64,000 nt of DNA from Crocodylus rhombifer (GCA_038503035.1 JAVSML010025534.1:1-64000), one strand, 5' to 3'; counted from the stretch's first letter, positions 36,131-47,329 are shown. Translations and numbers: made by a program. The notes: generated by a model not told the origin, from the letters alone.

Positions 36131-36905
36131 GATGCACGGGGGTATGGGAAACTGCTGAGACCGCTGGTGGCCCCCCTGAGAGTGAGCGCTCTCAGTTTAA
36201 AACTGGTGGGGGGGGCAGGTGGAGCGCTGGTGCCCCTCCCCCCCAAGAAGTGCCACTGACACTTCTGGGCTTGGTGTCCAGCCATGGGGGGACCCTTGGT
36301 CAGCGATTGGCCACGGGCGGGACCGCTGCCGACACTGCCACGGCTGCCTGCAGGTGGTTTCCACTCAGCCCACCCTCACGTCAGGGCAGCCACCCACGGC
36401 AATCCCTGCTCACTGCCACCACGCCCCCACTGCCACCGCCTGCGGGGGTCACTGTGCTCCCCCAGCCTTGGGAGGCACACGCCACAAGCTCACTTGTTCT
36501 GAGCTCCAAGGGGCCCAGTTGTTTTTTCTCCAGAGCTGAGGCTGTGTGCATCCCCTGCACTGCTGTTAGCAGGAGCAGAACTGGTCTGGGCAGAGGCACC
36601 GTGACCACTGGGCGCTCTGAGGAAAAAAGGTTTGGGCTTCTCAAGCCCAGGGGGTGCCTGGCCAGCTGGCAGGGCATGGGGCAGTGAGCTTTGCTTGAGC
36701 CCTGGAGAAAAAAGGGTCTCTCTGAACTCAGAGCATTCTGGGATACGGGATAACTTCCACTTGGGCAGGATAGCTGTGGGAAGTGGCCATGTGGTAATTA
36801 ACAGGAACAAAATTAGGCGGATTGGAGATAATCCTGCCTTGGAGTGGCATGAATAACGAGTGCATTAAGCCATTCAAAAAGTGTTAATGTGCAACCAGTT
36901 TAGGG
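36131..36905. other. GC-rich unclassified block
   Basis: GC-rich throughout with overlapping frames in several phases. The longest, 189 codons on plus at 36118-36687, has a low-complexity Pro/Thr/Ser/Gly-rich content and no domain, so it is most likely a by-product of base composition. Part of the block (36290-36500) matches 14335-14575. 'gcattctgggatac' and 'taattaacaggaac' near the right end look like repeat sequence. Confidence 0.4.
36290..36500 (+). repeat. GC-rich segment shared with 14335-14575
   Basis: Plus-strand copy of the block found on the minus strand inside the CR1 ORF1 at 14335-14575. Shared pieces include 'ctgcctgcagg', 'ccaccctc', 'gtcactgtg', a C-run and 'cagccttgggaggca'. 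Its presence in two unrelated contexts marks it as mobile or segmentally duplicated. Confidence 0.4.
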
Positions 36906-38172
36906 GCTAAGAGCTCCAGAAACCACCTAAACTTATGATGTAACAAACCCCTTTGGCTAGTACAAATTAGGCCCTTTATTTCTGATCCTTAAACTGCTGT
37001 GGTCTAGGAGTTTTAATTAAAACTGTTTTTAATTTACTACACTTTAAAACTGTTATTACCTGGTGAGGTACATGCTGAAGATTTGCTCTCTATTTTTTAA
37101 AAATTACTTCTTTCACACAAATATTAATTCTAAAATTAATAGGAAGGGTTCGAGGCCATAGCAGAAGGGCTCGCAGCATGGCCTATCAGATTCCAACAAA
37201 TCTGCAAATTCTGCTAAATATCTTGTCACAAGGACATGAAAAAGGAAAAGGTCTAAAAAGTTGTAATTAGGTATATTACCTTCCAGAACGATATGAAAGA
37301 AATGTAACTTGGACCCATTGCTGCCTCACATTCAGGTGTTTCACTGAGCTCACTCACGTAAGTAGACAATAACAGGATCACTTATGCAAGGAAGCAGGAA
37401 AGGAAAGGCTAAAGATTTCGACGGTGTGTGTGCCCACATTGACTGGAGCTTCATTTGTCAGAACCAGCAGAGGGAGTACTAGTTAGCTAATATCACAGCT
37501 GCCTAAAACTGAGGTAAGGTAATCAATGATACTGGTGTACAAATAGGAAATTAAACAAAAACAGAATCACACGGTTTATGCGCCATTAAAAGAAGAGTAA
37601 AAAATGAAGGAATAGCATTGGTAAGGAAAAGCATTTCATTCTAAGGCATCTACAAGCACAATGCATCACTAAGGTTCAGTTCAGTGAGAACCCTCCAATC
37701 TCTAGCTATTGGTCCCTGTCAGATGTCTAGGATATGAGCATATGACAGATAGTCATGGCATCTGATTAAGGCCAGTGAATATTTCATTAACAGTGCTGTG
37801 AATCAGACACCATAAGTTCAATGAGAAAGGAGGGCACTTGGCAGCTTGCTACTGTGCTGCGATGAACTATACATTTCTTTGTATTTGGTGAGGATAACAT
37901 GGGTTTATCAGGAGAACGTTGTAGAATTTATGATGTCTTTTGCTCTTCATTTTCATGCTTTTAAGGAGGGGTATTTCCTCCATTTTGTTTTTGTTTTGTA
38001 TAATTACATAAAATATTGCTGGCTGACTTACTAGCTAACGTTCTTGTTCCCTTTACAGAGTATAAAAATACACTGCCTACATGGAGTACATCACCCGGAA
38101 GTGTTTGTTGCAGTCAGGGAAGGCAACGGTTAGAGAAAGTTTATTGTCTAAAAACAGGTTTCAGGCCCAGCA
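36906..38172. other. Unclassified sequence
   Basis: No gene or repeat recognised. Confidence 0.4.
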
Positions 38173-39075
38173 CAAATTACTGCATTTACTCGAATATAAA
38201 TTGAGATCCTCCCCCCCAGTCAGCATGGGGAAAATTGCCCCTCATCTTATATTCATATGCAGGAAAACCTCCTCATTAAATACGTTGTGTATCATCAAAC
38301 TGCTGCCAGAAGCAGTATGTGCTCAGTAATGGAAACCGACTATGAAGCTGATTGAATACACCCCACACAGAGCATGCCTGTAGAAAATATGGCCCATATT
38401 GGGCAAACATACTGATGGGAGCCTTTTTTTTTTTAAATTATGAAAGTATCAAAGCTTAAAACCTGCTTCCATCAGCTTACATTGTGCTACAGCCCCCCAC
38501 TCCCCCCCATCAATGACAGGTCAACAAAACAATAAAGCCTGAAACTTAAAACATACTTCTCTCAGTTTACATTACGTAAGGGAACTACATCAACTAAGAG
38601 GAAATGAACAATAAATTGCTAGAACTTAAAACATGCTTCCATCAGCTTCCACAACTTTGACAAATAAGACCAACAAAAACACAGAACATTTATACATTGT
38701 CCAACAATTCTCTCCTTCTTCAAATTCCCATTAACTCAGGGGCAATGGACGCTTTCTTTTCTTAATACTGTATTATTCTTGTCACCTTCCAGGCTTATAT
38801 GACCCTGAATATAAGATGACCCCCACAATAATTAGCTTCTATAAATGGGGAATTTATAAATTTGTTACAATTTCCAGATATAGAATCTAATTATTGGAGA
38901 TTTGCCTTGATTTTGTCCCTTGCCCACTGCTACAGCAGGGAAAATAAATCTGGTGAGGAGAGTTACATGACCACTTTAACCTCTACTGCTCCAACTTCTT
39001 CTCCCTGCAGCCCCTTCCCCCACCCCTTACTGTCAGACTCTGTTCTCCCTAAGCACTTGAAAGTGAGGAACAGCT
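38173..39075 (+). repeat. Dispersed repeat family A, longest copy
   Basis: Starts 'catttactcgaatataaatt', has 'cagcatggggaaaattgccc' and then three degenerate tandem units (38452-38650). It continues with 'gaatataagatgacccccac' and 'agatatagaatctaattatt', then 'tgctacagcagggaaaata', 'caacttcttctccctgc' and 'cccttactgtcag'. The last four blocks recur in the same order on the minus strand at 44110-44405. Probably an old non-autonomous DNA transposon. No coding part is seen. Confidence 0.6.
38452..38650 (+). repeat. Three degenerate tandem units inside family A
   Basis: 'cttaaaacctgcttccatca', 'cttaaaacatacttctctca' and 'cttaaaacatgcttccatca' occur at about 38455, 38545 and 38625, each preceded or followed by 'acaaaacaataaa'-like sequence. 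The unit length is 80-91 bp. Confidence 0.7.
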
Positions 39076-39085
39076 TTGGAAACAC

Positions 39086-39790
39086 TGGGCGCATCTACAT
39101 GTGCCATTTATGTGCAGCAATAAGCTCCAGAGCTTATTGCTCCTGGCTGCTCCCAGGTTACTGGTTTGCCGAGACCCTGCTCTGACTGGGTTCGGTGTGC
39201 TGCAGAGGGGCTGACTGGGGCATGAAGGTGCTTCAGCATGGTAGCCAGCAGGCAGTCACCACACTAAAGCACCCTGATGCCCCAGCCAGACAGCTCAGCA
39301 TCTACACATGTACTGCTGTGCACAAAAAAAATTCTGGAGCAGGCTAGTACTTGTATTTACTAGCACTTCCCTGTTACGGAGTTAATTAGTTTCTTGTGCC
39401 CTAATAGGGGTGCATGTGTAAACACTAGCTGTGTCTAACTGTGCGGTGGACTGTACAGTTGTTACTGTACAGTCATTTAGTGCTTGCATAAGTAAGCACT
39501 AAATGACTGCACAGTAACCAACATTACTGCACAGTACTATTACCGTGTAGTTTCCCCCCGATGCTACTGTAGAGTAGCAAGGAGCTACTGCACAGTAGCT
39601 TGTTACTATTGTGAAGTAGCGTTGCATTACAGTCAGTGCCTGGCAACACTACTGCACAGTAGCAATGAGCTATGGCACAGTAGCTTGTTGCTACTGTGCC
39701 ATAGCATCTCGTGTAGATGTGCCCACTGAGATGTTTCCTGTGGAGCTAATTAGTCAGCTCTGCAGTAAATGTTTCATGTAGAAGCACCCA
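39086..39790. mobile_element. Palindrome-rich MITE, apparently nested
   Basis: The outer ends are inverted repeats: 'gggcgcatctacatgtgcc' at 39088 and 'tttcatgtagaagcaccc' ending near 39788. A 3-bp 'act' lies on both sides, which would suit a PIF/Harbinger-like element. A second element seems to lie inside, from about 39430 to 'catctcgtgtagatgtgccc' at 39704-39723. The interior is full of 'tactgcacagtagc' palindromes. No transposase is present, so it is non-autonomous. The family assignment is tentative. Confidence 0.55.
39470..39509. repeat. Perfect 16-bp hairpin arms in the MITE
   Basis: 'cagtcatttagtgctt' (39470-39485) and its exact reverse complement (39494-39509) are separated by 8 bases. 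With the adjacent 'actgtacag'/'ctgcacagt' the stem extends imperfectly further. Confidence 0.9.
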
Positions 39791-40507
39791 CTGACTTTAT
39801 ATAAACATGCCTGTACTAATTTATTTCATCCAGTATTGATGTTTTTTACTTTTAAAAATAGTTGTAAGTTTTAGCCCAGATCTTCCATACATACACTTTA
39901 AAGCAGCACTTTTGTATCTACTTATATATAGTACAAAATATGCATGATAATAGTCCAAAGCCAAAAGGCTTCTGGCTTACCATGTAGTCTATTGGGCTGG
40001 ACCCCAGAAGAGTCAATAGTGTTTCAAGCCATGATGAACCCATAGCTCAGCAATGCTTGGTATGTGTGAGCACTCCAGATACCCCACACAAAGGGTTCAT
40101 CTCTGCTCATGACTGGAACTGGGTATTCTTCTCACAAGTCTTAGGACCCCCCAAAATTTATATGAAGATGAGGTACAGGGCAACCTGGTCTGGTTCTACC
40201 TCATGGAGGATGGGATCACACTAATCATACGCAAGAGGCTGGGGGCAGGGTGACAGAGGATTCTGGGTGAACTGTTTGGACTCATGTTTGATGATATTTG
40301 TAAGGCATTTAAGGCTGGTGAAGAAACAGGAATTATTGGAAAATGGAAAGAAAGGCACAGCTCAGATATGGGAGTGAAGAGGAAGTAAAAATGTATTCAA
40401 CATAGTGGTTCACCATGCCTTGAAAGGAGTCAGCACTGAGGGGGACTGAGCACATTGACTACTATCATATATCTTATTCAGATTAGATAAGCAAGCTTGT
40501 TGGAAGC
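39791..40507. other. Unclassified sequence
   Basis: No gene or repeat recognised. Confidence 0.4.
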
Positions 40508-40995
40508 ATGGATTCTTATGGCACACTTGACACTAAAGGACTTGTGCTTTTCAACATCAGAGTGTTTGCGGTTAGCAATGCGTGAGCTGCACTTCTATAG
40601 AGGTAGAGAAAAGCATGCAACGGAAGGAGGAGATACAACACTCTGGCAAGGGCTGGACTTCAGGAGGTTGTTTCAGTCCTGTATAAGTATAGGATAGACT
40701 AAGGGACAGCTTTTGTTGTCAGAAAGAGTGGCTGAGGGATTTGTTGGTGCTTTTCTGTTAAGTATCATTGTGTGAACCTGTAATTATATAAGAAGCAAGG
40801 GTAAGATGTTCACTGAATAACACTGGAGTTTTAAGCAAAGTGAATGAGACGTTGTTTATCATGTGAGTATTATGTAATTGCTTGAAACTGTATTTGTATT
40901 CCCTTTGTGAGGCCTCAGGTGGGGTCTTTTTTAAAATCTATTTGAAATTCACTGTTTTCTAATAAAATGCTACAAAAAAAATGGATCCTTATGGC
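40508..40995 (+). pseudogene. Poly(A)-tailed retrocopy flanked by 15-bp target-site duplications
   Basis: 'atggattcttatggc' (40508-40522) and 'atggatccttatggc' (40981-40995) differ at one base and flank a 458-bp insert. The insert ends with an AATAAA signal (about 40961-40966) followed after 7 bases by a short A-run that touches the right-hand duplication. This is the layout of an mRNA or ncRNA retrocopy made by a poly(A)-using LINE. No reading frame in the insert is recognisable, so it may come from a 3' UTR or a non-coding RNA. CR1 does not use poly(A) tails, so a different LINE would be needed. Confidence 0.55.
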
Positions 40996-42207
40996 TGAGG
41001 GCAAGTGAACTCAGGGGCGTCTGAATCCTATGCTTCTAGGCTTGGGCCTGCATATAGGATATCTGCTACAGGATTTGGAAGCACCTGAGACTCATATGCT
41101 GGCCCACTTCCACCCATTTTGCATGGCTGTGTATGCTCCTTACATTAGCTGATAATAACATAGTGATCATACTTATCCCAAGATGTTGCCCATCATCCTT
41201 CACATCCAGGCTGTGGACTGAGGTCTAGATCTGGGCACGATTCTGCTTCTGATTCCAAACTCCAAACTGATTTGTCCTTCTCTTGTGTTCTCTCTCCTCT
41301 GCCTTCTCCTTTCACCAGATTCATGTATACAACAAACTTTGTATTTTGCCTTCCTCTAAGAACTCTACCTCAGAGTGGCTTTGGTTTCCCTCTACAGGCC
41401 CTGATGAACCTAATAGCTGCAGAGCTAGGAGTGGGTTAGCGGGGACAGGGACACCCGAGTGGGGCCTCCTGTTGTCTGTTTGCCTCTCTTTATACCCTCA
41501 TGCTTCTCTGCCTCCTCTCAAACACCTGCCACTCTGATTTGTGTTTCACGCAGCCTTCAGACCACTCCATGTCTTGACCTCTTCCTCCTCCTCTCTTCTC
41601 CCCCTACTCCCCACCCTTTTCCTTAACACTTCTTGCCTCCATTTTCCCTTTCCCATTCTTCTTCATTATTCCTCCTATTGTACAACTTCCCTATGACCCT
41701 TTCCCCCACTCAGTCTTCTCTATTTCACTCATCCCCACCTCTTCTTTTCCTCTTCCCCCTTCTCACTTTATATTCCCTGTCCCCTCCACCTGTTTCTTCT
41801 GTCCTCCCTTGCACCCTTTGACCCTTCTCCCTGCATGCATGCAAATCTTGTACTGGCAGGCTGTAGCCTAATGGTCTCCTCCTTTGCACCTCAACCATAA
41901 CTGCAGCTGTCCATAGTAAGTCACCAGTCCTTTGTGGGGCCCTAAGGTGATTTCCAAAAGCAGCTGTTGTATCTCACCTGCTCCTACTAAGTCTGCTCAG
42001 AATAACACCCAGGCTTTCCAGGCTCTGGTCCATATGTTGTCCAGGTCTTGGACCTTGTTTACTCTCTTGCAGTGCCTCAGCAGCCAAAATCTTATATCCT
42101 CCATGTTAATAAAGGCCATTATATACATCTTAATTGTGACTACTCTTTCTTAGGGTCCTCAACAGCCACAAAGTCAATGTGGACCAGGACAAGGTCTTCC
42201 TGATAAT
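40996..42207. other. Unclassified sequence with pyrimidine-rich part
   Basis: 41570-41830 is strongly C/T-rich ('ctcctcctctcttctccccc' and similar), which is low complexity. No gene. Confidence 0.45.
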
Positions 42208-42212
42208 CCTGG
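42208..42212. repeat. Target-site duplication of solo LTR, left
   Basis: CCTGG directly before the LTR. The identical five bases follow it at 42924-42928. Confidence 0.65.
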
Positions 42213-42923
42213 TGTCGCGTCCGAGGACCAGTGTACCCTTGACCTGTGAGCCTGGGTCGACACGACCGGCTGGATGCGGGTGGGGTAGGTAATCGGACAG
42301 GTGGGTAAGCAGGAGGAGTCAGGAAGTTTAACACATCTTGGTTATACAGAAAGTTTATTTTTACTTACACTATAGGAGATTGCAGCGTAGGGAGGAAGTT
42401 GTGGTTGCGCGGTGTAGAAAGAGAAGTTGAGCTGTTCAGTTCAGCTTGCAGATGTTTTCACTGCACAGATTACAAACTGCATGGTGCAGATTTTAAGCAA
42501 AGCATACAGGTAACTTTGATCTGAAGATTTTCGTGAGCTCTTGGCGAGAACGGACGAGCCGGCAGAACGGATGTACCTGAAAACTTTTACCGTAGGTGGG
42601 GAGAGGTCAGCAACTGGCCAAATCGCTGACTATGTCTCCTGGGCGTGCATGGAGGTCTCCGCAGAAGGCGGAAATCTTTCCAAGGTTATAGTTTACCGGG
42701 TAGCCTATTACAACACGCCAGGCTTGAATAATTATAGGACTGCCAATCATGACTGTGAACAGACTCTGTGTGTTCTTAGGTTTCATGTGAGATTGACTGT
42801 GCGTGTGTTTTACATTTGGGCTGGGGTGGGGGTTGGATACGGAACTATAATGACGAAATATGTTATGTTAGCCTTTTGACCTTTTTGCCATCGGCATCTG
42901 AAACCAAAGATTTTTCTTTGACA
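42213..42923 (-). mobile_element. Solo LTR of an endogenous retrovirus-like element
   Basis: A 711-bp block starting TGTC and ending GACA, the short inverted ends expected of an LTR (TG...CA), and flanked by a 5-bp CCTGG duplication. On the minus strand an AATAAA signal (42354-42359) lies about 140 bp before the end, as expected for the R/U5 part, so the LTR points to the left. It is CpG-rich at both U5 ('tgtcgcgtccgagg') and U3, which suggests a fairly young insertion. No internal retroviral genes are present, so this is the product of LTR-LTR recombination. The small frames inside are not genes. Confidence 0.65.
42354..42359 (-). promoter_or_regulatory. LTR polyadenylation signal
   Basis: AATAAA on the minus strand within the solo LTR, placed where the R region would be. 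Inferred from position and orientation. Confidence 0.5.
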
Positions 42924-42928
42924 CCTGG
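42924..42928. repeat. Target-site duplication of solo LTR, right
   Basis: CCTGG, identical to 42208-42212. Removing the LTR and one copy restores a continuous 'ataatcctggtaggtctc' site. Confidence 0.65.
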
Positions 42929-44109
42929 TAGGTCTCACAAATTTTTGGTATGCCATCTTGTCCCTACATGTTACCTCCTAGTCCAAGTTGCTCGACATCT
43001 GGGTTAGGCAATTCGTATTAAGCACCTAAAATGTCAGTGTCCCCTACAGCAAGCTGAAATCTAGCAGAGTCATCTCTAGCTTCAAAACACCGGCATGAAA
43101 AACTTGCTGTGGGGAAATTCGCATGCAGAACAGCTTCATTATTCCAGCTTTCATACAGTGTGCTCCCCCAGGTGCCATCTGTCCTATCTTCTTCCTTATC
43201 AACATTTGAAATGTTGTTGGTGCTATTACAGCCACTGCAGATCCTTCCTAAACCTTTCAGGCAATTATCTTGATCTTGGCCCACATACCAAAAAGCAATC
43301 TATAGATAGGAACCTACCATAAGATAAAGCTAGTTCACACCATTTAAATAAGATACAGTGGTCATTGCACCCAGTCCCCTTAGCACCGACTCTTTTTCAA
43401 CTTGTGGTGAACTGCTTCATCAAACACATTTCAAATTCCTCTTCACTCTCACAGCTGAGCAGTGCCTTTCTTTCCCATTTCCAATGATTCCTGTTTCTTC
43501 ACTTGCCTTAAATGTCTAGCAAACATCACCAAATATCTGTGTAGATGGGGCGGTCTATAGCTCCTCTCTTGGCCCTTTGCATGTGACTGGTGTGGCCTCA
43601 CCCTCCATGGGGGTCAAGCCAGACCAAGCAGCCTTGGGTCTTACCTACATATACATTTTTGGAGGGTCTCAGGACTCATGACAAGAACACCTGGTTCCAG
43701 TCCTGAGTGGTGGGCAATTAGCACGTGGATCCTTTGTGGGGGATATCTGGAGTGCACCCACATACCTAGCAGTGCTGGGCTGTGGGGCCACCATGGCTGA
43801 AATGCTATTGGCTTAGCTGAGGCCTGGCTCAATGAACTATCATGATAAATCATAAGCCCTTTGGTTTTAGACTATTATCATATGTGGTTTGTGCTATGTA
43901 TAAGTAGGCTAAAAATATTGCTTAGAAGGCTGTTTGTGGAGTACTTGTGCTAAACCTTGTAGCAGTTTGCAAAAAAGAAAAAGGTAAAATACATCAATTC
44001 TGGGTGAGCTAAGCATATGGGTACCTGAAATAATTTGTATATATACAAATTACTACAGGTATGTTCATTTAAAAGTCAGTGTTTTTTAGTCCCTTGCATT
44101 TCCACTCAT
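42929..44109. other. Unclassified sequence
   Basis: No gene or repeat recognised. Confidence 0.4.
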
Positions 44110-44405
44110 CTTCTACAGCTTTTTCCCCTTCTCCCTCTCCCCTTTACTGTCACATGCTCAGGAAGGGAACAGGGGCTGGAGCAGGGCCTGATAGTAAGGG
44201 CAGGGGGAAGAAGTTGGGGTTCGGCAGAGCACAAAGAGCACCTGATCTCTTCTCTGCTCCCCAGCCACTATTTTCCCTGCTGTAGCAGTTGGAGGGAAGT
44301 GAATTCAAGACAATCCTCTGATAATTTTCCATGTATGGAATCTAATTATTGGGGAGGTCATCTTAAATTCAGAGTTGTCTTAGATTTAAGTAAATATGGT
44401 AATTG
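44110..44405 (-). repeat. Dispersed repeat family A, reverse copy
   Basis: On the minus strand the order is 'taccatatttacttaaatct', 'gaatttaagatgacctcccc', 'aataattagattccatacat', 'ctgctacagcagggaaaata', 'caacttcttccccctgc' and 'cccttactatcag'. This matches the plus-strand copy ending at 39075. The plus-strand frame across it (44035-44523) is a by-product. Confidence 0.65.
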
Positions 44406-45296
44406 CCAAAGCGGGTATATGAAATGTATTTCCCATTATTTATTCCTTCAATTCCCATTCCTTCAATCTTGTGCAAGTTTTCTGAGTGCCACTAGTTCAG
44501 GGTCAGAAGAAACAGCCAAATAACCAGCCTTGTCCAATATCCCAACCCCAACAGTGCACATTACTGGATAATTCAGAAGAAGGTACATGAACTGTCATAA
44601 TGAACAACTATACAAGATCGAGCCCTTAAGAGGAGTTTCTTCCTCACCCCAAGCAGTATCTTGCTTACCCCCTGAAGTGTTAGGTGTTATATTCCTAATG
44701 CATCTCTATTGGAGCCATTTAGCTATGGACAGCCGTATCAATAATAACAAGGCTATAACTTAATGTAGGGGAAAAGAAAAAGAACAAAGCATAGGGGAAC
44801 AAGCTATGTTACTGTTTGGTAACCAGAAAGCTGGAGAAAACAGATTGCAGATGTGACAGAAACACCAGTATCTGATAAAACTGCCCTTATTAATTTAATT
44901 TGCCACATATAGAACAAATATTTGACTAGAACTAGGCATAAATTAATGAAAAATATGCACTGTACCATTTAAAATGCTATACTTGAATAAAATAATGTAT
45001 ATCTTTTCATATGCAGACCTTGAAGTCATACTACATACATCTTTAATTTCTTCAATTAAGAAAAAAAGAACAAATGGAGTTAGATTTTAATTATTCATAG
45101 TTCATTTGAGAAAAATCTTTGTAAATGAGAGGAAGGACTGCTGTACTATCCATCACGGGGGAAAAAAAATAATAGATAGAAAATTCACTCTAATAACTAT
45201 TGAATATTGTGTAAGCTCCTGCCTCCTTTACCTACTGTAACACATGAAGAAAAGTATGTGTAGGAAGAACAGCTCAGGAAGCTGCTATGATGTAAA
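44406..45296. other. Unclassified AT-rich sequence
   Basis: No gene or repeat recognised. Confidence 0.4.
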
Positions 45297-45560
45297 ATCA
45301 TAGAAAAGTAGGTGTAGTGAGGATCTTGGGAGGCCATCTAGTCCAAGCCTGTGCTCAAGGCAGGATCATCCCTGTCTAAACCACTCCAGGCAAATGCTTG
45401 TCTAACCTGCACGAAAAGCCTGGCAATGATGGAGAGTCCATAACATTTCTAGTTAATCTGTTTCAGTGCTTAGCCACTCTCATTGTTGGACAGTTCTTCC
45501 TAACTTACAACCTAAATCTTTTCTGTTGCAATTTAATGTCCTAATTAGAACTCAGTTTCT
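45297..45560 (-). mobile_element. Old CR1 3' end
   Basis: Plus-strand text 'aatcatagaaaagtaggtgt', 'gaggccatctagtccaagcc' (CR1 3' UTR in reverse), 'caaggcaggatcatccctgt' and 'cctaacttacaacctaaatc' (reverse of the region coding the ORF2 C-terminus). It is diverged and 5'-truncated. Confidence 0.75.
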
Positions 45561-45679
45561 TTTATGTATCGTCCCATTCCTTGGCCCCAGATACCAAAGG
45601 GTTCATGGTGGGACAATAATACATCTAGAAATTACTTAAGGTTTATGTATAGACTGCAGACTGGGAACAAGGAACTTAA
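45561..45679. other. Junction between CR1 and L3
   Basis: About 120 bp with no clear assignment. It may be diverged CR1. Confidence 0.4.
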
Positions 45680-46815
45680 GGCATTGACGTACTGATTCAG
45701 ACTTATGGCCCATTTAATTTAGTATCCTGCTTCTATAGTCAGGAACAGATGCATGAGAGAAGGTTCAGGAACCTGGTAGTAGACAGAAGTCAGATAATCT
45801 GGAAAGGTTTTGCTCAGTCTGTACTAGTTGCGCTTTGGTTTCAGCCACGGCATATGAAGTTTTCACTTCTTCCAGTACTCTTGTTTTGCATAAATGATAC
45901 CAACTCAGGATATTCCTTCCATACACTCATCCAGTCTTTTCAATGTTACTAAGTTCTTCACTTCACCAGCATAATGTAACAGTGAGTTGTACAGTTTTAC
46001 TAAGCACTGAGGGGAAAAAATAGCTTTGAATTTGCTGCTTCCACTTTCATGAAACATCTCTTTGTTCTTGTATTGTACAACAGGGAGAACAGAGGCTTTT
46101 AACCTACTTTTCCTGCACAAACATGCATACTGATTATGGCATCTGTAGGTCATTTAATCTTTAAAGTAAATAGTCCCAGTCTTTTCAATCTCATTTAATG
46201 TAATTTTTTTCCTTGCTCCTATTCATCCTCAACACCATTCTCCACACTTAAGTCTTCAACATCTTCTTGAGAGGGAAACATCCAACATGGACATCATATT
46301 TCAGGTACTTAATTTACATATACCATTGGAATGTTTTCTCTACTAGTCTGCTTGTCCTTATGCATCATGGCATCTTTTTAGCTTGTTTGACCATAGATGC
46401 ATACTTAGCAGTAGTGTTCATTGCAATGCCACAAGGCCATGCAGTCCCTTTCCTGACATCTTAGTTCATTTAAAATACTGAGCACTGTATGAAAAAATCA
46501 GGATTTTTTTCAGGACAAGGCGCGTGACTTTGCATGTATTCACACTCAATTTCATCTATGGTAATGTTCTTGTTCACTGGCCTTGCTTAAGTTCCTCTGA
46601 CATTCATCAAAGTATTTTCTGTACTAGAGCAATCCAAATAGCATTGTGTCTTCCAAAAATTTGCCTAGGCCAAATAAACAATCTTGCAAGGCTTGGTTGT
46701 TAAATTTTTATCATGATGAAATGTAACAATTCGTTGTTTGCATTGTATCTCTTTGCCAGTTTGATTCATATCAATAAGTGGCCTGTTACTTTGCTCACAA
46801 ATGATTGCTTCATTT
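45680..46815 (-). mobile_element. Ancient L3 (CR1-clade) LINE fragment
   Basis: Plus-strand wording such as 'ggcccatttaatttagtatc', 'agtcccagtcttttcaatct', 'gactttgcatgtattcacac' and 'tcaatttcatctatgg' is the reverse of L3-type 3' UTR and ORF2 C-terminal sequence in its normal order. No long frame survives. Divergence is high, so the copy predates the plus-strand CR1 that abuts it at 46838. Confidence 0.55.
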
Positions 46816-46837
46816 CCTTGGTAAACTGTTATGAGGG

Positions 46838-47131
46838 GCCTTATAATCAGAGGTGACTATGGAGCTCTTGGCAGAAGGATTACAGAGCTTGGAGAACAAG
46901 TGGTGTTGTTCTTATTGATCTTTCTCATGGAACGCAGGGGTCCAGGCAGAGACTGTCATATCCTGGAAGTGAAAGTATGGCTAAGATGGTGTCAATGTGA
47001 AGTCTGTGGCTTCTTCGACAATGGGTGGATATTCTTGGGTGGAGGGCTGCTATCAAGAGATGGGATCCATCTGATGAGAAAGAGCATCTTTAGGCATCAT
47101 CTGGTCAACCTAATAAAGAGGGCTTTAAACT
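46838..47131 (+). pseudogene. CR1 ORF1 esterase C-terminal part
   Basis: Frame 46831-47133 reads 'RGDYGALGRRITELGEQVVL', 'CGFFDNGWIFLGGGLLSRDG' and 'IHLMRKSIFRHHLVNLIKRA', ending LN-stop. This is the end of the SGNH esterase domain of CR1 ORF1, and it keeps the block V Asp and His (D-G-I-H). The upstream blocks (G-D-S and H-V-G-T-N-D) are missing because the element starts here. The frame itself is intact to its normal stop, but it lacks the catalytic serine. Confidence 0.8.
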
Positions 47132-47329
47132 AAGTATCATGGGGGATGGTGATCAAAACACTCCAGTAACAGAGAACACAAAGTCCAGAGGAAAAAAGAC
47201 TCAAAGAAGCAACTCAACTCTGGGAAAGGAACAGAGAGCTACAGAACTACAACAAGTGGCATACAAATGAAGCAATGAGGTAAAAATGTAAACTAAATCT
47301 GATGCATTTATAAAAATGGGATATGTACG

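Noticed and set aside
36118..36687. 189-codon plus-strand open frame
   Set aside because: It lies in a GC-rich block where stops are rare, has several competing overlapping frames, and its low-complexity composition shows no domain.
37143..37154. 'ggttcgaggcc' resembling a tRNA B-box
   Set aside because: No pairable T-stem, anticodon arm or A-box at the correct distance.
42541..42879. 112-codon frame within the solo LTR
   Set aside because: LTRs of this type do not code here. The frame lies opposite to the inferred LTR orientation and has no domain.
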